Assembly (NCBI GenBank): GCA_021838765.1 | Contig: JAKCCY010000035.1 | Location: forward strand, 1 to 24,232 | Origin: Nitrospirota bacterium | GTDB lineage: Bacteria; Nitrospirota_A; Leptospirillia; Leptospirillales; Leptospirillaceae | DNA length: 24,232 nt | Reading direction: 5' to 3' | Shown here: positions 16,264 to 24,020 of the stretch, in pieces | Layout: every line of letters starts with the position of its first letter | Numbering within the stretch: the stretch's first letter is position 1 | Position numbers and translations under genes: made by a program | The notes under the pieces: model-generated | The model's input: the letters and a program-made list of their open reading frames with translations, nothing else | Told to the model about the DNA's origin: nothing | The model's database searches: none

Positions 16264-16567
16264 CGCATTCTCCAAGGTGTTGTGATGTCCGGTTCAAGGA
16301 AGACGGACTTTATGTTTGTGAATAATGATCGGATGAGGGCCGGCCCGGACAGGATCGAGGATAGGAATCGACGGATAATGTCAGATAAGACGTTATGTCC
16401 CCAAAATAGGGCATGGAAAGAATTCTGTCTGCCGGTTGCTTTTCGGATCGAGAGTGAATGCCGAAAATGCATCGCTCACCAACCTTGATCTTAAGGAACA
16501 CTCTTTCCCGGAGTCAAACAGGGAAAGATTCAATTGTGCCAATCTTTAGAGTGAAGGGAATTCCCGG
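16264..16567. other. Divergent intergenic region between ygfZ-like and regulator genes
   Basis: About 300 bases with no gene. It should hold promoters for both neighbours. I found no clear -35/-10 pair and no -24/-12 sigma54 element (TGGC-N8-TGC type) in either direction. A 10-base GGGCCGGCCC palindrome lies near 16337-16347. Confidence 0.5.
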
Positions 16568-17983
16568 ATGACGATTCTGGTCGTGGATGATGATGAGGCC
16601 CTTCGTTCTGTTCTGGTCGAGGCGCTCAGAAAACGGGGGCATGACGTGGATGATGCCAGAGGGGACCAGGATCTGCCCCGGAGTTTCCCTGCCTGCCGGT
16701 ACGATGTCGTTCTTCTCGACCTGAAACTTTCCGGGCCCGATGGACTTGATATCCTGTCGCGTATCCGGGAAAGCTGCCCGGATACGCTTGTGATCATCAT
16801 GACGGCTTTTGGCGGAGCGGAAGCGGCGATGGAGGCAATGCGTTCCGGAGCCCATGATTTTTTGGAAAAACCCTTCTCGCTCACGATTCTCGAGCTGAGA
16901 CTCGAACGCGCGTTAAGGGAGGTCTCTCTCCGAAGGGCCAACGGACTTTTGAGGGGACAGCTTGATATCTCCTCGGAGGAGCTTGTGGGTCGGGATTCCA
17001 GGATGCTCTCGCTTCGGGAAAATCTCATCCGATTTTCCCGGATGGACTCTCCGGTTCTCTTTGTCGGAGAATCGGGTACGGGGAGGAAGACGGCGGCGAG
17101 AAGCCTGACCGCCTATTCAAAGCGCAGGGAGACCCCCTTCGCAATGATCGATTGTTCAGGATTTTCCGAGAGAGAACTTCTGGAGAGACTTTTCGGAGAA
17201 GAAAAACGTGGGATTTCAGGGGGGGGATCGGTCCAGCGGGGGCTTTTTGAGACCAGTGATGGCGGAACGGTTTTTTTGGACGAGGTCGATGCCCTTTCTC
17301 CTTCGATTCAGGAGCGGGTTCTGCTTCTGATCGAAAAAGGGGAATTGACAAGAACGGGTGGAAATCATCCTGTGCGGCTCAATGTGCGGATTCTCGCGGC
17401 CACAAGAAAGGATCTGGGCGCTATGGTCGGGGAAGGCCATTTTCTGAAGGATCTTTTCTTCCGGCTGAATCCGCTTCTTTTGAGCTTTCCGCCTCTCCGC
17501 CAGAGGATCTCGGATCTGGGTATCCTGTCCGAGACCATTCTCGCCCGTCTCGGACAGGAGATGCACAGGCGCTTTACTCTGGAGCCCGGCATATTGCCCC
17601 TTTTTGAAAAGCACAGCTGGCCCGGCAATCTCCGGGAGCTCAAAAATGTTCTTGAAGGGATGGCGGTCCACTCCAGGAACGGTTTGATGGGGGTGGAAGA
17701 CCTTCCAAAGGAATTTCAGTCGATGGGCAATCCTCCCATTGAGAATGCTTCCCCCCGCAGGGCGGGCAAGGAGGGGAGTCTTCGCCAGGAACTTCTCGAT
17801 GAGGAGAGACGCAAGATTGCCCAGATCCTGGAGCGCGTTCGGGGCAACAGGACTCAGGCTGCAAAAATATTGGGGATGAACCGTTCGTCCCTGAACTACA
17901 GATTGAGAAAACTTGGTCTTGAATTTGTGGCTCCAAAGGGAAGTGATGGAGCGGATGGGCAGAAGGAAGGCAGGAGAAAATGA
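16568..17983 (+). CDS. NtrC-family response regulator with altered Walker A and GAFTGA motifs
   Basis: 471 residues with the NtrC layout. The receiver domain (1-115) is complete: acidic pocket VVDDDEA, phospho-acceptor Asp51 in LLDLKLSGPDG, Thr79 and Lys101. The AAA+ domain (about 138-370) keeps Walker B FLDEV (236-240), the Arg-bearing DLFFRLN and the WPGNLREL segment. Walker A reads GESGTGRKT (167-175), with Arg173 where the family has Lys. The GAFTGA loop is replaced by RGISGG (214-219) in EEKRGISGGGS. A Fis-type helix-turn-helix is at the end (RGNRTQAAKILGMNRSSLNYRLRKLGL). The family normally drives sigma54 promoters, but the altered loop argues against that here. No histidine kinase gene lies nearby. 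Its stop overlaps the next adaptor gene as ATGA, so it probably controls this efflux system. Confidence 0.9.
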   Translation: MTILVVDDDEALRSVLVEALRKRGHDVDDARGDQDLPRSFPACRYDVVLLDLKLSGPDGLDILSRIRESCPDTLVIIMTAFGGAEAAMEAMRSGAHDFLEKPFSLTILELRLERALREVSLRRANGLLRGQLDISSEELVGRDSRMLSLRENLIRFSRMDSPVLFVGESGTGRKTAARSLTAYSKRRETPFAMIDCSGFSERELLERLFGEEKRGISGGGSVQRGLFETSDGGTVFLDEVDALSPSIQERVLLLIEKGELTRTGGNHPVRLNVRILAATRKDLGAMVGEGHFLKDLFFRLNPLLLSFPPLRQRISDLGILSETILARLGQEMHRRFTLEPGILPLFEKHSWPGNLRELKNVLEGMAVHSRNGLMGVEDLPKEFQSMGNPPIENASPRRAGKEGSLRQELLDEERRKIAQILERVRGNRTQAAKILGMNRSSLNYRLRKLGLEFVAPKGSDGADGQKEGRRK

Positions 17984-19185
17984 CGGAAAGCCAGGACACG
18001 GCATCGCATCATCCAGAAGAGTTCAATCCCGAGTGGAAGCAGGAGATCGACCTTTCCAAGGTCGAGGTGACAAGAAAGGACCGGATGAGGATCCTTGTGG
18101 TCCTTTTGAGCCTGATCATCACGCCGGTGATCCTTCTTGTCTATCACATGCTGAATCCTGAAAAAAAGGTTGAGCGTCCTCTCCAGACGGTCCAGTATGT
18201 CCGTGTCCGCTCACAGGACTTCGTCCGGAAAGTGACGATCCCCGCATCCATCCATTCTTTCCGGAAAGCCGTGATCATGGCCCATGTGCCAGGTTATCTT
18301 CGCGTCCTGAATGTCGACAAGGGAGATATGGTGCGAAAAGGGCAGGTTCTGGCGATCATCGCCGATCCGGAGCTTCGCCAGACTCTCAAGAAAGATCAGG
18401 CGAAGGAGAAGATCGCCCGGCTGACGTTTTTGCGTATCCAGCAGGTTTGGGCGGACCATCCGAAACTGATTTCGAAAGAGCGTGTCCAGGAGAAAGAGGC
18501 CGCCTACAAGATGGCTAAGGCCCAGGTTCTCCATGATGAGGCCCTGATGGACTACAGGACGATCCGGGCTCCTTTTGATGGCATGGTGACGCAGAGGTTT
18601 GTGGATCCGGGAAAGATGATTTCCATCGGGACATCCCATACGGACAGTGTTCAGCCGATTGTGACCGTTGAACGTGTCAACAAGCTTCGCGCCTATGTAT
18701 GGGTGCCGGCCCAGGTCGCTCCGCTGGTGAAGAGGGGGCAGCCGGTTGAGGTTGCCTTTTCGGCCTTGCCAGGTCGCATGTTCAGGGGGACCGTGACCCG
18801 TTTCGATTTTGAGGAAAATCTGAGGACCCGGACAATGCGGACCGAGATCGATTTTGATAACCATGACCTCGCCATTCACCCTGGAATGTACGGTGAGTTT
18901 ACCTTCTCTCTGGAACATTCGAAAAAAGCGATCCTCATTCCGGGTTTTGCCATTCGCGCGCGAGTGGATAAGCCGCTTACGGTTGTGGTTGTGGATCATG
19001 GTGTGGCCCATATCCGTCCGATCGAGATCGAGGTCGACAACGGAAACTGGGTCAAGGTGTCCAAAGGATTGAATCCCGGAGACCGGGTAGTGGTCATGGG
19101 GCGCTGGCATGTTCGGGAAGGACAGCATGTTCATGCCATTCCGAGAAGGGTCATTCCTTACCGGCCGGCGAGACAGCTTGGTTGA
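17980..19185 (+). CDS. RND efflux periplasmic adaptor (membrane fusion protein) 2
   Basis: 401 residues. A second HlyD/AcrA-type adaptor, with a roughly 34-residue cytoplasmic N-terminus, one transmembrane helix (about 36-56, ILVVLLSLIITPVILLVYHML) and a periplasmic body. The lipoyl-like halves are MAHVPGYLRVLNVDKGDMVRKGQ and IRAPFDGMVTQRFVDPGKMI, matching adaptor 1 almost word for word. The barrel segment FDNHDLAIHPGMYGEF also matches. It differs by a longer N-terminus and an added C-terminal domain of the NGNWVKVSKGLNPGDRVVV type. Its ATG overlaps the regulator stop as ATGA, and the TolC-like gene follows after about 50 bases. With no pump gene beside it, the likely partner is the RND permease at 12026. 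Confidence 0.9.
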   Translation: MTESQDTASHHPEEFNPEWKQEIDLSKVEVTRKDRMRILVVLLSLIITPVILLVYHMLNPEKKVERPLQTVQYVRVRSQDFVRKVTIPASIHSFRKAVIMAHVPGYLRVLNVDKGDMVRKGQVLAIIADPELRQTLKKDQAKEKIARLTFLRIQQVWADHPKLISKERVQEKEAAYKMAKAQVLHDEALMDYRTIRAPFDGMVTQRFVDPGKMISIGTSHTDSVQPIVTVERVNKLRAYVWVPAQVAPLVKRGQPVEVAFSALPGRMFRGTVTRFDFEENLRTRTMRTEIDFDNHDLAIHPGMYGEFTFSLEHSKKAILIPGFAIRARVDKPLTVVVVDHGVAHIRPIEIEVDNGNWVKVSKGLNPGDRVVVMGRWHVREGQHVHAIPRRVIPYRPARQLG

Positions 19186-19237
19186 TGAAATGGTTCGGAT
19201 TCCGTTTTGGGAAAAGCGATATGGAGGATGGTTCCTG

Positions 19238-20680
19238 ATGATTCAAAAAAAGACTTGGACGATGTGGCTATTGACTGCGATTGTCCTGACCGGGATCTCC
19301 TCCCGGGCAATGGCTTCCGGGGCGATCGTGACGGATGCGCCGGACCCTCATCTCACGGTGGATCAGGCCATCTCCTTTGCGATTCACCACCATCCCAGGC
19401 TTTTTGCCTATCGCCACCGGGTGGCGGCCAAGAAAGCGAAGATTGGTGAGGCGAATGCGCATTTTCTGCCAAATGTGGGGGCGGGAGCGATGTTTGGAAC
19501 CGGCAATCCCGGTGTGAGCAACAGGCCCTACAATAACGGCTATGCATACTCTCCATTCATGCCGATCACCTACGGCGGGATCGGGCCGCTCGGAAGGGAC
19601 GGGACACAGACATCGAATGTGTTCGATGCGTCCATTGGAGCGACCCAGATGCTGTTTGATTTCGGGCGATACCTTCACCTGACCCGATCGGCGGAGAAAA
19701 AGGAACATGCGGCGGTCGCCGATCTCGTGACCCGGGATGCCTGGGTCATCCTTCAGGTGCGAGAGGCCTACGCCCATCTTCAGCTGGACAAGCAGCTCGT
19801 GATTGTCTACCAGAAGAACGAGGAGCAGCGGGCTCTTGTTCGGGAATTGACCAGATCCCTTTACAAGGCGCAGTACAAGTCGAAGCTTGACGATGAGTTC
19901 GCACAGGTCGATCTGTTGAAGGCCCAGGCACTTCTTGTCGGAATGAAGGACGATGTGAAGACCCGTGTGGCAAGACTCAACGAAGCGCTTGGACTGGGAC
20001 AGGGTGGGGCAAAGAACTATTTCCCCACGAAGGTTTCGGAGGATATGTCTCCTCTTTCTCCCTTGCAGGATCTTGTGAAGACGGCGCTCGACGCCCGTCC
20101 GGAGATGCATGCGGTTAAGTCGACGGTCGGTGCCATCAACGAGTACACAACCTCTGTGAAGGCTTCCCATTATCCGTACCTTTCCGCATTCGGATCCTTT
20201 GGCACCCTGAATCAGCTCAATACCGGCGCTTCCTACACACCGGGATGGTGGTTGGGGGGTGCGATGGTGAATGTTCCGATCTACACGGGAGGGATGATCC
20301 GGTCACAGGTCGAGGCAAGCCATCAGAAGGCGCTTTTTGAGGCAGACAAGCTTAAGGATCTCGATCACAGGATCCGCTACGAGGTTGTTTCAGCCCATGA
20401 AAGGGTCAGGACCGATCTTTACGATGTGAAAGCCTATACAAAGGCAGTGGAGGAGGCAAAACTTGGCCTGCGTTTTGCCCAGGCCAAATATGAGGCGAAC
20501 CTGATTTCCATCGTCAAGCTGACTCTTGCGGAAGTCTATCTTCTCGATACCAGGGCCTCCCTTGCAAAAGCCCAGTATCGGTTGACCGTTGATCGTGCCG
20601 CGCTGGACTTTGCCACGGGTCGGGACTATCCCCGCTGGGTCCGGGCAGACGGAACGCCCAGGGCGAATCCGAAGTTATAA
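19238..20680 (+). CDS. TolC-like outer-membrane efflux protein
   Basis: 480 residues. It is an outer-membrane channel of the TolC/OprM type and would complete the tripartite exporter. The frame is open from 19109 but this overlaps the adaptor gene; the ATG at 19238 opens with a classic signal peptide (MIQKKTWTMWLLTAIVLTG, then ISSRAMA with likely cleavage after Ala). GGAGG lies about ten bases ahead, a long but usable spacing. The mature part starts with LTVDQAISFAIHHHPRL, the family's first helix motif, and has the two long alpha-helical repeats, with ARPEMHAVKSTVGAINEYTTSVKASHYP and QVEASHQKALFEADKLKDLDHRIRYEVV as parts of the coiled coils. A region of Gly, Asn, Tyr and Pro (about residues 85-125) may form an extracellular loop. 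No lipobox is seen. Confidence 0.9.
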   Translation: MIQKKTWTMWLLTAIVLTGISSRAMASGAIVTDAPDPHLTVDQAISFAIHHHPRLFAYRHRVAAKKAKIGEANAHFLPNVGAGAMFGTGNPGVSNRPYNNGYAYSPFMPITYGGIGPLGRDGTQTSNVFDASIGATQMLFDFGRYLHLTRSAEKKEHAAVADLVTRDAWVILQVREAYAHLQLDKQLVIVYQKNEEQRALVRELTRSLYKAQYKSKLDDEFAQVDLLKAQALLVGMKDDVKTRVARLNEALGLGQGGAKNYFPTKVSEDMSPLSPLQDLVKTALDARPEMHAVKSTVGAINEYTTSVKASHYPYLSAFGSFGTLNQLNTGASYTPGWWLGGAMVNVPIYTGGMIRSQVEASHQKALFEADKLKDLDHRIRYEVVSAHERVRTDLYDVKAYTKAVEEAKLGLRFAQAKYEANLISIVKLTLAEVYLLDTRASLAKAQYRLTVDRAALDFATGRDYPRWVRADGTPRANPKL

Positions 20681-20701
20681 TGATTCCTGTAATAAAGTCT
20701 G

Positions 20702-20740
20702 CAGATTGAATGACCCGTCCAAAAGGATCATGGCAATCTG
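20702..20740 (+). other. Inverted repeat after the TolC-like gene
   Basis: CAGATTG (20702-20708) pairs with CAATCTG (20734-20740), and ATGA/TCAT inside extends the stem. There is no T-run after it, so it is at best a weak or Rho-assisted stop signal for the efflux operon. The sequence from here to 20907 shows no gene I can support. Confidence 0.3.
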
Positions 20741-20907
20741 TCAGAAGGAACGATGATTGCGGTATTGGCGTTTACAACGTGGATCGAGAGAATATTCCGC
20801 GGGCAGAGGGTAGGATTTGAGAACGATTGGCTTTGCGTCCCGGTAAGAGGAAAGGTGCGGACAGCATTGTTTCCGCCAATAGATTCTTTGCACTTTGTGG
20901 GAAACGT

Positions 20908-21324
20908 TCACTCGTGGAGAAGAAATGTCCTTAAGCTCATCACGCGTAAAGGGAGGTCCGAGCGCTTCCTCAGTAATCCAAAGTGACGGACATCACCGGT
21001 CAGCAGCACGTCCACACCTGCTGCTATCGCATCATCGAACACCGGTCTGTCCTTATCGTTCAAGTCAGACTGAAAGTTCATGGTGATTCTGGAAACAACG
21101 GAATGGACACCAGAGAGCTTTTCTTCGAAATTGCTCAGCGCTTGCGGTCTCTTTCTTTCGATATTGCGACGGGCTTCTATCATGCAGTAGGGACTGCTGA
21201 GCAGGATGATTTTCCCCTGCTGTGCCAAATCCCACAGCAGGGAAAATGATTCACCGCCAAGGGCGGCTGAAAACAGTATGTTTGCATCCAGAAAAACAAT
21301 AACAACCTTTCTTACTGTTCCCAA
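20908..21324 (-). CDS. PIN-domain toxin (VapC-like ribonuclease)
   Basis: 138 residues. PIN-domain toxins cut RNA with a metal held by a few acidic residues. Here Asp13 in VFLDANILFSA, Glu50 in CMIEARRNIE, Asp92 in NDKDRPVFDDAIAAG and Asp111 in LLTGDVRHFG match the usual quartet. The only reasonable start is TTG at 21324, which overlaps the end of the antitoxin gene by 13 bases; no ATG or GTG lies near the N-terminus, and the Shine-Dalgarno is weak. This suggests translation coupled to the antitoxin. It is paired with an AbrB-type antitoxin. The target RNA cannot be told from sequence. Confidence 0.82.
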   Translation of the reverse strand: MGTVRKVVIVFLDANILFSAALGGESFSLLWDLAQQGKIILLSSPYCMIEARRNIERKRPQALSNFEEKLSGVHSVVSRITMNFQSDLNDKDRPVFDDAIAAGVDVLLTGDVRHFGLLRKRSDLPLRVMSLRTFLLHE

Positions 21325-21557
21325 TAACGCCGCGCTTTTTCCAATTCTTCCGTTGTCATTGTCGACTGTTCTGCAAATTCAGCGATGCGTTTTTCCGTAT
21401 AAATCTCCACCGGCAGGACAACGGCCGGATCAAGAACGATCCGGCCATCCTCGACATGCACAAGGAGGGTGTCTCCCGATTTGAGCCCCAACTGTTTTCT
21501 GGCGGATGCTGGCAAAGTGACTTGCCCGCGAGTTCCGATTTGAGCGATCGTGTCCAT
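21312..21557 (-). CDS. AbrB/SpoVT-type antitoxin
   Basis: 81 residues from the ATG at 21557. The N-terminal swapped-hairpin DNA-binding domain is clear: QIGTRGQVTLPASARKQLGL, then KSGDTLLVHVEDGRIVLDP. The C-terminal part is acidic and helical (EELEKARRYWEQ) and would bind the toxin. A TTG 12 codons upstream (21593) would add a hydrophobic stretch outside the domain and is less likely. Neither start has a strong Shine-Dalgarno. As in other antitoxin-toxin pairs it comes first and overlaps the toxin gene, and it would repress its own promoter, which should lie between 21558 and about 21640. Confidence 0.82.
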   Translation of the reverse strand: MDTIAQIGTRGQVTLPASARKQLGLKSGDTLLVHVEDGRIVLDPAVVLPVEIYTEKRIAEFAEQSTMTTEELEKARRYWEQ

Positions 21558-21895
21558 AGAGATCAGAATAACGGAATATCCGATAATCCGCAAATCCGGT
21601 TATTGACCTGAATCACTTTTCAGAAAATTCCTGCTGAAAAAGACAGGATTTCAAAGAGCTGTTTCGGTCGGGCATGATGGTGATCGGAGTTTTGTCGATA
21701 TGATGGACAGATTCGTCTTCCTGGATAAAAAGAATGTTCTTATTCTCATGTTTAAGGGATCCTGCGGGAAGCCGGCAAGCTGTGGAGAATGCATGTTGTT
21801 TTGAACGGGTATTCTTCGGTGGATACCTCCGGAGAGATTCTTTCCCTGAGATTATCCTGATTGGTCGCAGAGCTGTTTTTCTGAATGGAAGTTTT
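21558..21895. other. Region between antitoxin gene and trxB remnant
   Basis: About 340 bases. It should contain the promoter of the antitoxin-toxin pair. The only protein-like stretch is a short plus-strand frame ending at 21804, described separately. No repeats or RNA genes were seen. Confidence 0.4.
21700..21804 (+). CDS. Possible short ORF or gene remnant with a Cys-rich end
   Basis: 34 residues from ATG at 21700; the same frame is open back to 21607. The end reads KGSCGKPASCGECMLF, with cysteines spaced C-x5-C-x2-C, the spacing of some [2Fe-2S] ferredoxins. The fourth cysteine expected in such proteins is missing, since a stop follows at once. There is no good Shine-Dalgarno. It lies directly before a decayed trxB, so it may be another broken gene. 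Not recognised. Confidence 0.2.
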   Translation: MMDRFVFLDKKNVLILMFKGSCGKPASCGECMLF

Positions 21896-22312
21896 GTGGA
21901 AGACGTCGTGATTTTGGGGTCCGGTCCGGCGGTGCGACCGCTGCCCTTTATACTGCCAGAGCCGGACTTTCTCCGGTTGTTCTGGAAGGTTCCCGGCATG
22001 GGGGAAAGTTGACGACAACGACTGAAGTGGACAATTTCCCCGGATTCCCGGACGGGATCAGCGGACCCGAGCTGATTGAAAGGATGAAGGGCCAAGTTCT
22101 CCGATTCGGCCCCCGGTTCATGACCCGTTCAATCGAATCGGTCGTTCCGGAAAAAGGCGGATTCATCCTGTCCGGGGAAGATGAGGTCATCCATACAAAA
22201 ACCCTGATGATCGGTCTCCGGTGCTTCGGCCAAGCACCTGGAACTCTTATCCGAAAAAGCCCTTGTGGATTTCAGGAAAAACCATTTTCTCGGCAGTGTC
22301 ATCGGACGATGA
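21896..22312 (+). pseudogene. trxB: Thioredoxin reductase remnant, frameshifted and truncated
   Basis: The N-terminal 40 percent or so of a TrxB-type flavoprotein can be read across three frames. From GTG at 21896, [12 protein letters not shown] is the FAD-binding start. A lost base near 21930 moves to a frame giving [20 protein letters not shown], then [20 protein letters not shown] and [19 protein letters not shown], all standard TrxB sequence. A second shift near 22216 gives [16 protein letters not shown]. Homology ends at about 22264, before the catalytic CATC segment and the NADPH domain; a stop follows at 22310. The remnant therefore cannot make an active enzyme. Its tail runs into the 3' end of the convergent lipoprotein gene. 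The family call is from strong motif recall, not alignment. Confidence 0.85.
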
Positions 22313-23856
22313 CGGAGATGGGGTTTGGGCCAACCGGAAGAGTATTGCTTCCGTTGTTCAGATTGAGGGGGGAAAGGGCTCCGTTACTTCCGACGGAAAA
22401 GACGGAGACGCTGCCACTTCCGTAGTTGGGGACAAAGGCATGGTTCCCGTTGGGGTCGAATGTAATCGAAAGTGGCCAGCCTCCTGTCGAGACCGGGTTC
22501 ATGGAAGACAGGGTGGTTCCGGAGACCGAGTAGGGCAGGATGGATCCGTTTGATGTTGTGGATGAATTGGCGCTCACCGCCGTTTGCGTCATGACCGCAT
22601 AGAGGGCGGTTCCCGCGGAATTCGTTTCCAGGGCAATGGGACCGCTCTGGGAACTTGTGGAAATGGTGTTGCTTGAACATGAAACACCTGAGCTTCCGAC
22701 AGAACAGGGTTGAATCGTGTTGGAGTTAGACAAGGAGTTGCCATCATAATTTCCCAACAGGACATTTTCTGATGACGATGAACCGACAAAGGCCATCTGT
22801 CCCGCGGGAACAAAGGAGCTGGAGAATGTGGAGGTGGAAGGAGAAGAAGAACTTTGGGAGGGCTTGTTCGGGAACTCCGTGACAAATCCCCCGGATGAGA
22901 TTTGACCGGGAAACACGACATATTGACCGGAGGGATCGATGGCCAGATTGAAGATGGCCGCTGATGCATTAGATAGGATGGCTGTGAAGCTTGTTACCCT
23001 GTTCTAACTGGGTAATCGTTCCATAGTCAACAGAAGGGGATGTGGGTGAGGATGATTCTGGATTGCTGCAGACGATGTAGAGCGACTCGCCGGCCGTTCC
23101 GTCTGTCGGTGGAGCAAAGACCACCTTGTTGGGGTAGCTGCAAGGTGAGGGGCTGACTGGAACGGCGGAAAGGCTCCCATTGCTTCCGATCTGGAAGATT
23201 TTCACATCTCCGCCACTGGTCCCGCTCCCATGGTCGGCCACGACCAGATAATGGCCCTGGCTGTCGATTGCCATGCTGACGGGGCTCGCTCCCGTCGCCT
23301 TGGTGACGACCGGGGATGAGGAAAGCCCTTGGGATCCGACGGAGAAGACCTGGATTGAGCCAGGGCTGCTTCCATCCCCGGTTAGAATGCCTCCGGCGAA
23401 GGCTGAAGTATTATTACTCCCGTTGTTCAGGACAAAGGCGTAGGGGGCTCCGTTGGGGTCAAAGAGAAACTGGATGGGGTTGGATCCCGTCGTAACGGTT
23501 TGGCTTCCCGGGTAGAGGGAGCCATTCGAGGGGTTGATGGCATATTCGGTGATCGTTCCGTTTCCCGAGAGGGCATAGAGAATCTCCGCGGGAGGGGTGC
23601 TGCTTCCGGATCCCCCTCCGCCGCAACCCGACAGAAAAAGCGCCAGAAGGGACGCGGACAGCAGTGCTCCGATTTTTCTCCGAAAAATCTCCCTCCCCAC
23701 CGGAAACAGTCCGGACCATCTTCGATGGAAAGTCTCTTCCCATTCTCGCAGTCCTTCTTTGGCGTCGTCCGTCATTGTCCGGATTCGATTGCGATTTCTC
23801 CTGCCAGATCGATCAGTCTGCATCTTGCCTCCGGGGCTGAAGCCTTTCCCTGTCAT
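22299..23856 (-). pseudogene. Beta-propeller (lactonase-like) lipoprotein gene split by a one-base frameshift
   Basis: Two frames join into one protein of about 518 residues. The first runs from 23856 to a stop at 22969; the second is open through the junction and ends at 22299. Near 22997-22999 a GGG (minus strand) where GG is expected breaks the frame. Reading past it gives QLEQ then VTSFTAILSNASAAIFNLAIDPSGQYVVF, which continues the repeat pattern. The N-terminus has a lipoprotein signal, LLSASLLALFLSGC, with Cys78. Then come blades of the form [11 protein letters not shown] and LDPNGxxxFVxN, as in YVTN/lactonase-type propellers; Ser, Gly and Asn are abundant. Starts at 23856, 23823 (GGAGG ahead) or 23775 are possible, all leaving a long charged stretch before the signal. 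It could be a true pseudogene or a sequencing error. Confidence 0.75.
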
Positions 23857-23884
23857 TCCTTAAAACCTTACGGGGAACAAATGG

Positions 23885-23900
23885 AGATCATCGATGATCT
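23885..23900. promoter_or_regulatory. Perfect 16-base palindrome, candidate operator
   Basis: AGATCATCGATGATCT is its own reverse complement. It lies 29 bases upstream of the first possible start of the lipoprotein gene, where a repressor or activator could bind. On the minus strand it is flanked upstream by a TTTTTTTGCAC stretch. Confidence 0.35.
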
Positions 23901-23987
23901 GTGCAAAAAAATTTCATGGCTTCGAAGAAGTCCTGAACTATTCAGAATTGAGCGGGGTGTCATTTGCTCTTTGTTTCCCCGAAATGC

Positions 23988-24020
23988 CGACACAAAGAAA
24001 CATTCCCTCATGGGGGAATG
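23988..24020 (-). terminator. Candidate Rho-independent terminator
   Basis: Arms CATTCCC (24001-24007) and GGGAATG (24014-24020) with a six-base loop. On the minus strand the stem is followed by TTTCTTTGTG, a T-rich tail. It could end a minus-strand gene beyond the right edge. The stem is short and GC-moderate. Confidence 0.4.

Noticed and set aside
16264..16567. Sigma54 promoter before the NtrC-type gene
   Set aside because: No GG-N10-GC element in the required context was found on either strand.
18211..19134. Minus-strand frame of 307 codons opposite adaptor 2
   Set aside because: Shadow of a well-supported gene; the His- and Gly-rich composition has no domain.
20753..20986. Plus-strand frame of 77 codons after the TolC-like gene
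   Set aside because: It overlaps the PIN gene on the other strand, has no recognisable protein features and only a very close AAGGA before its ATG.
21613..22095. Minus-strand frame of 160 codons next to the antitoxin
   Set aside because: It is antisense to the TrxB remnant and has low-complexity, non-domain sequence.
22009..22425. Plus-strand frame of 138 codons taken as a separate gene
   Set aside because: Its first part is an internal piece of TrxB and its last part is the reverse of the lipoprotein gene; it is explained by the pseudogene.
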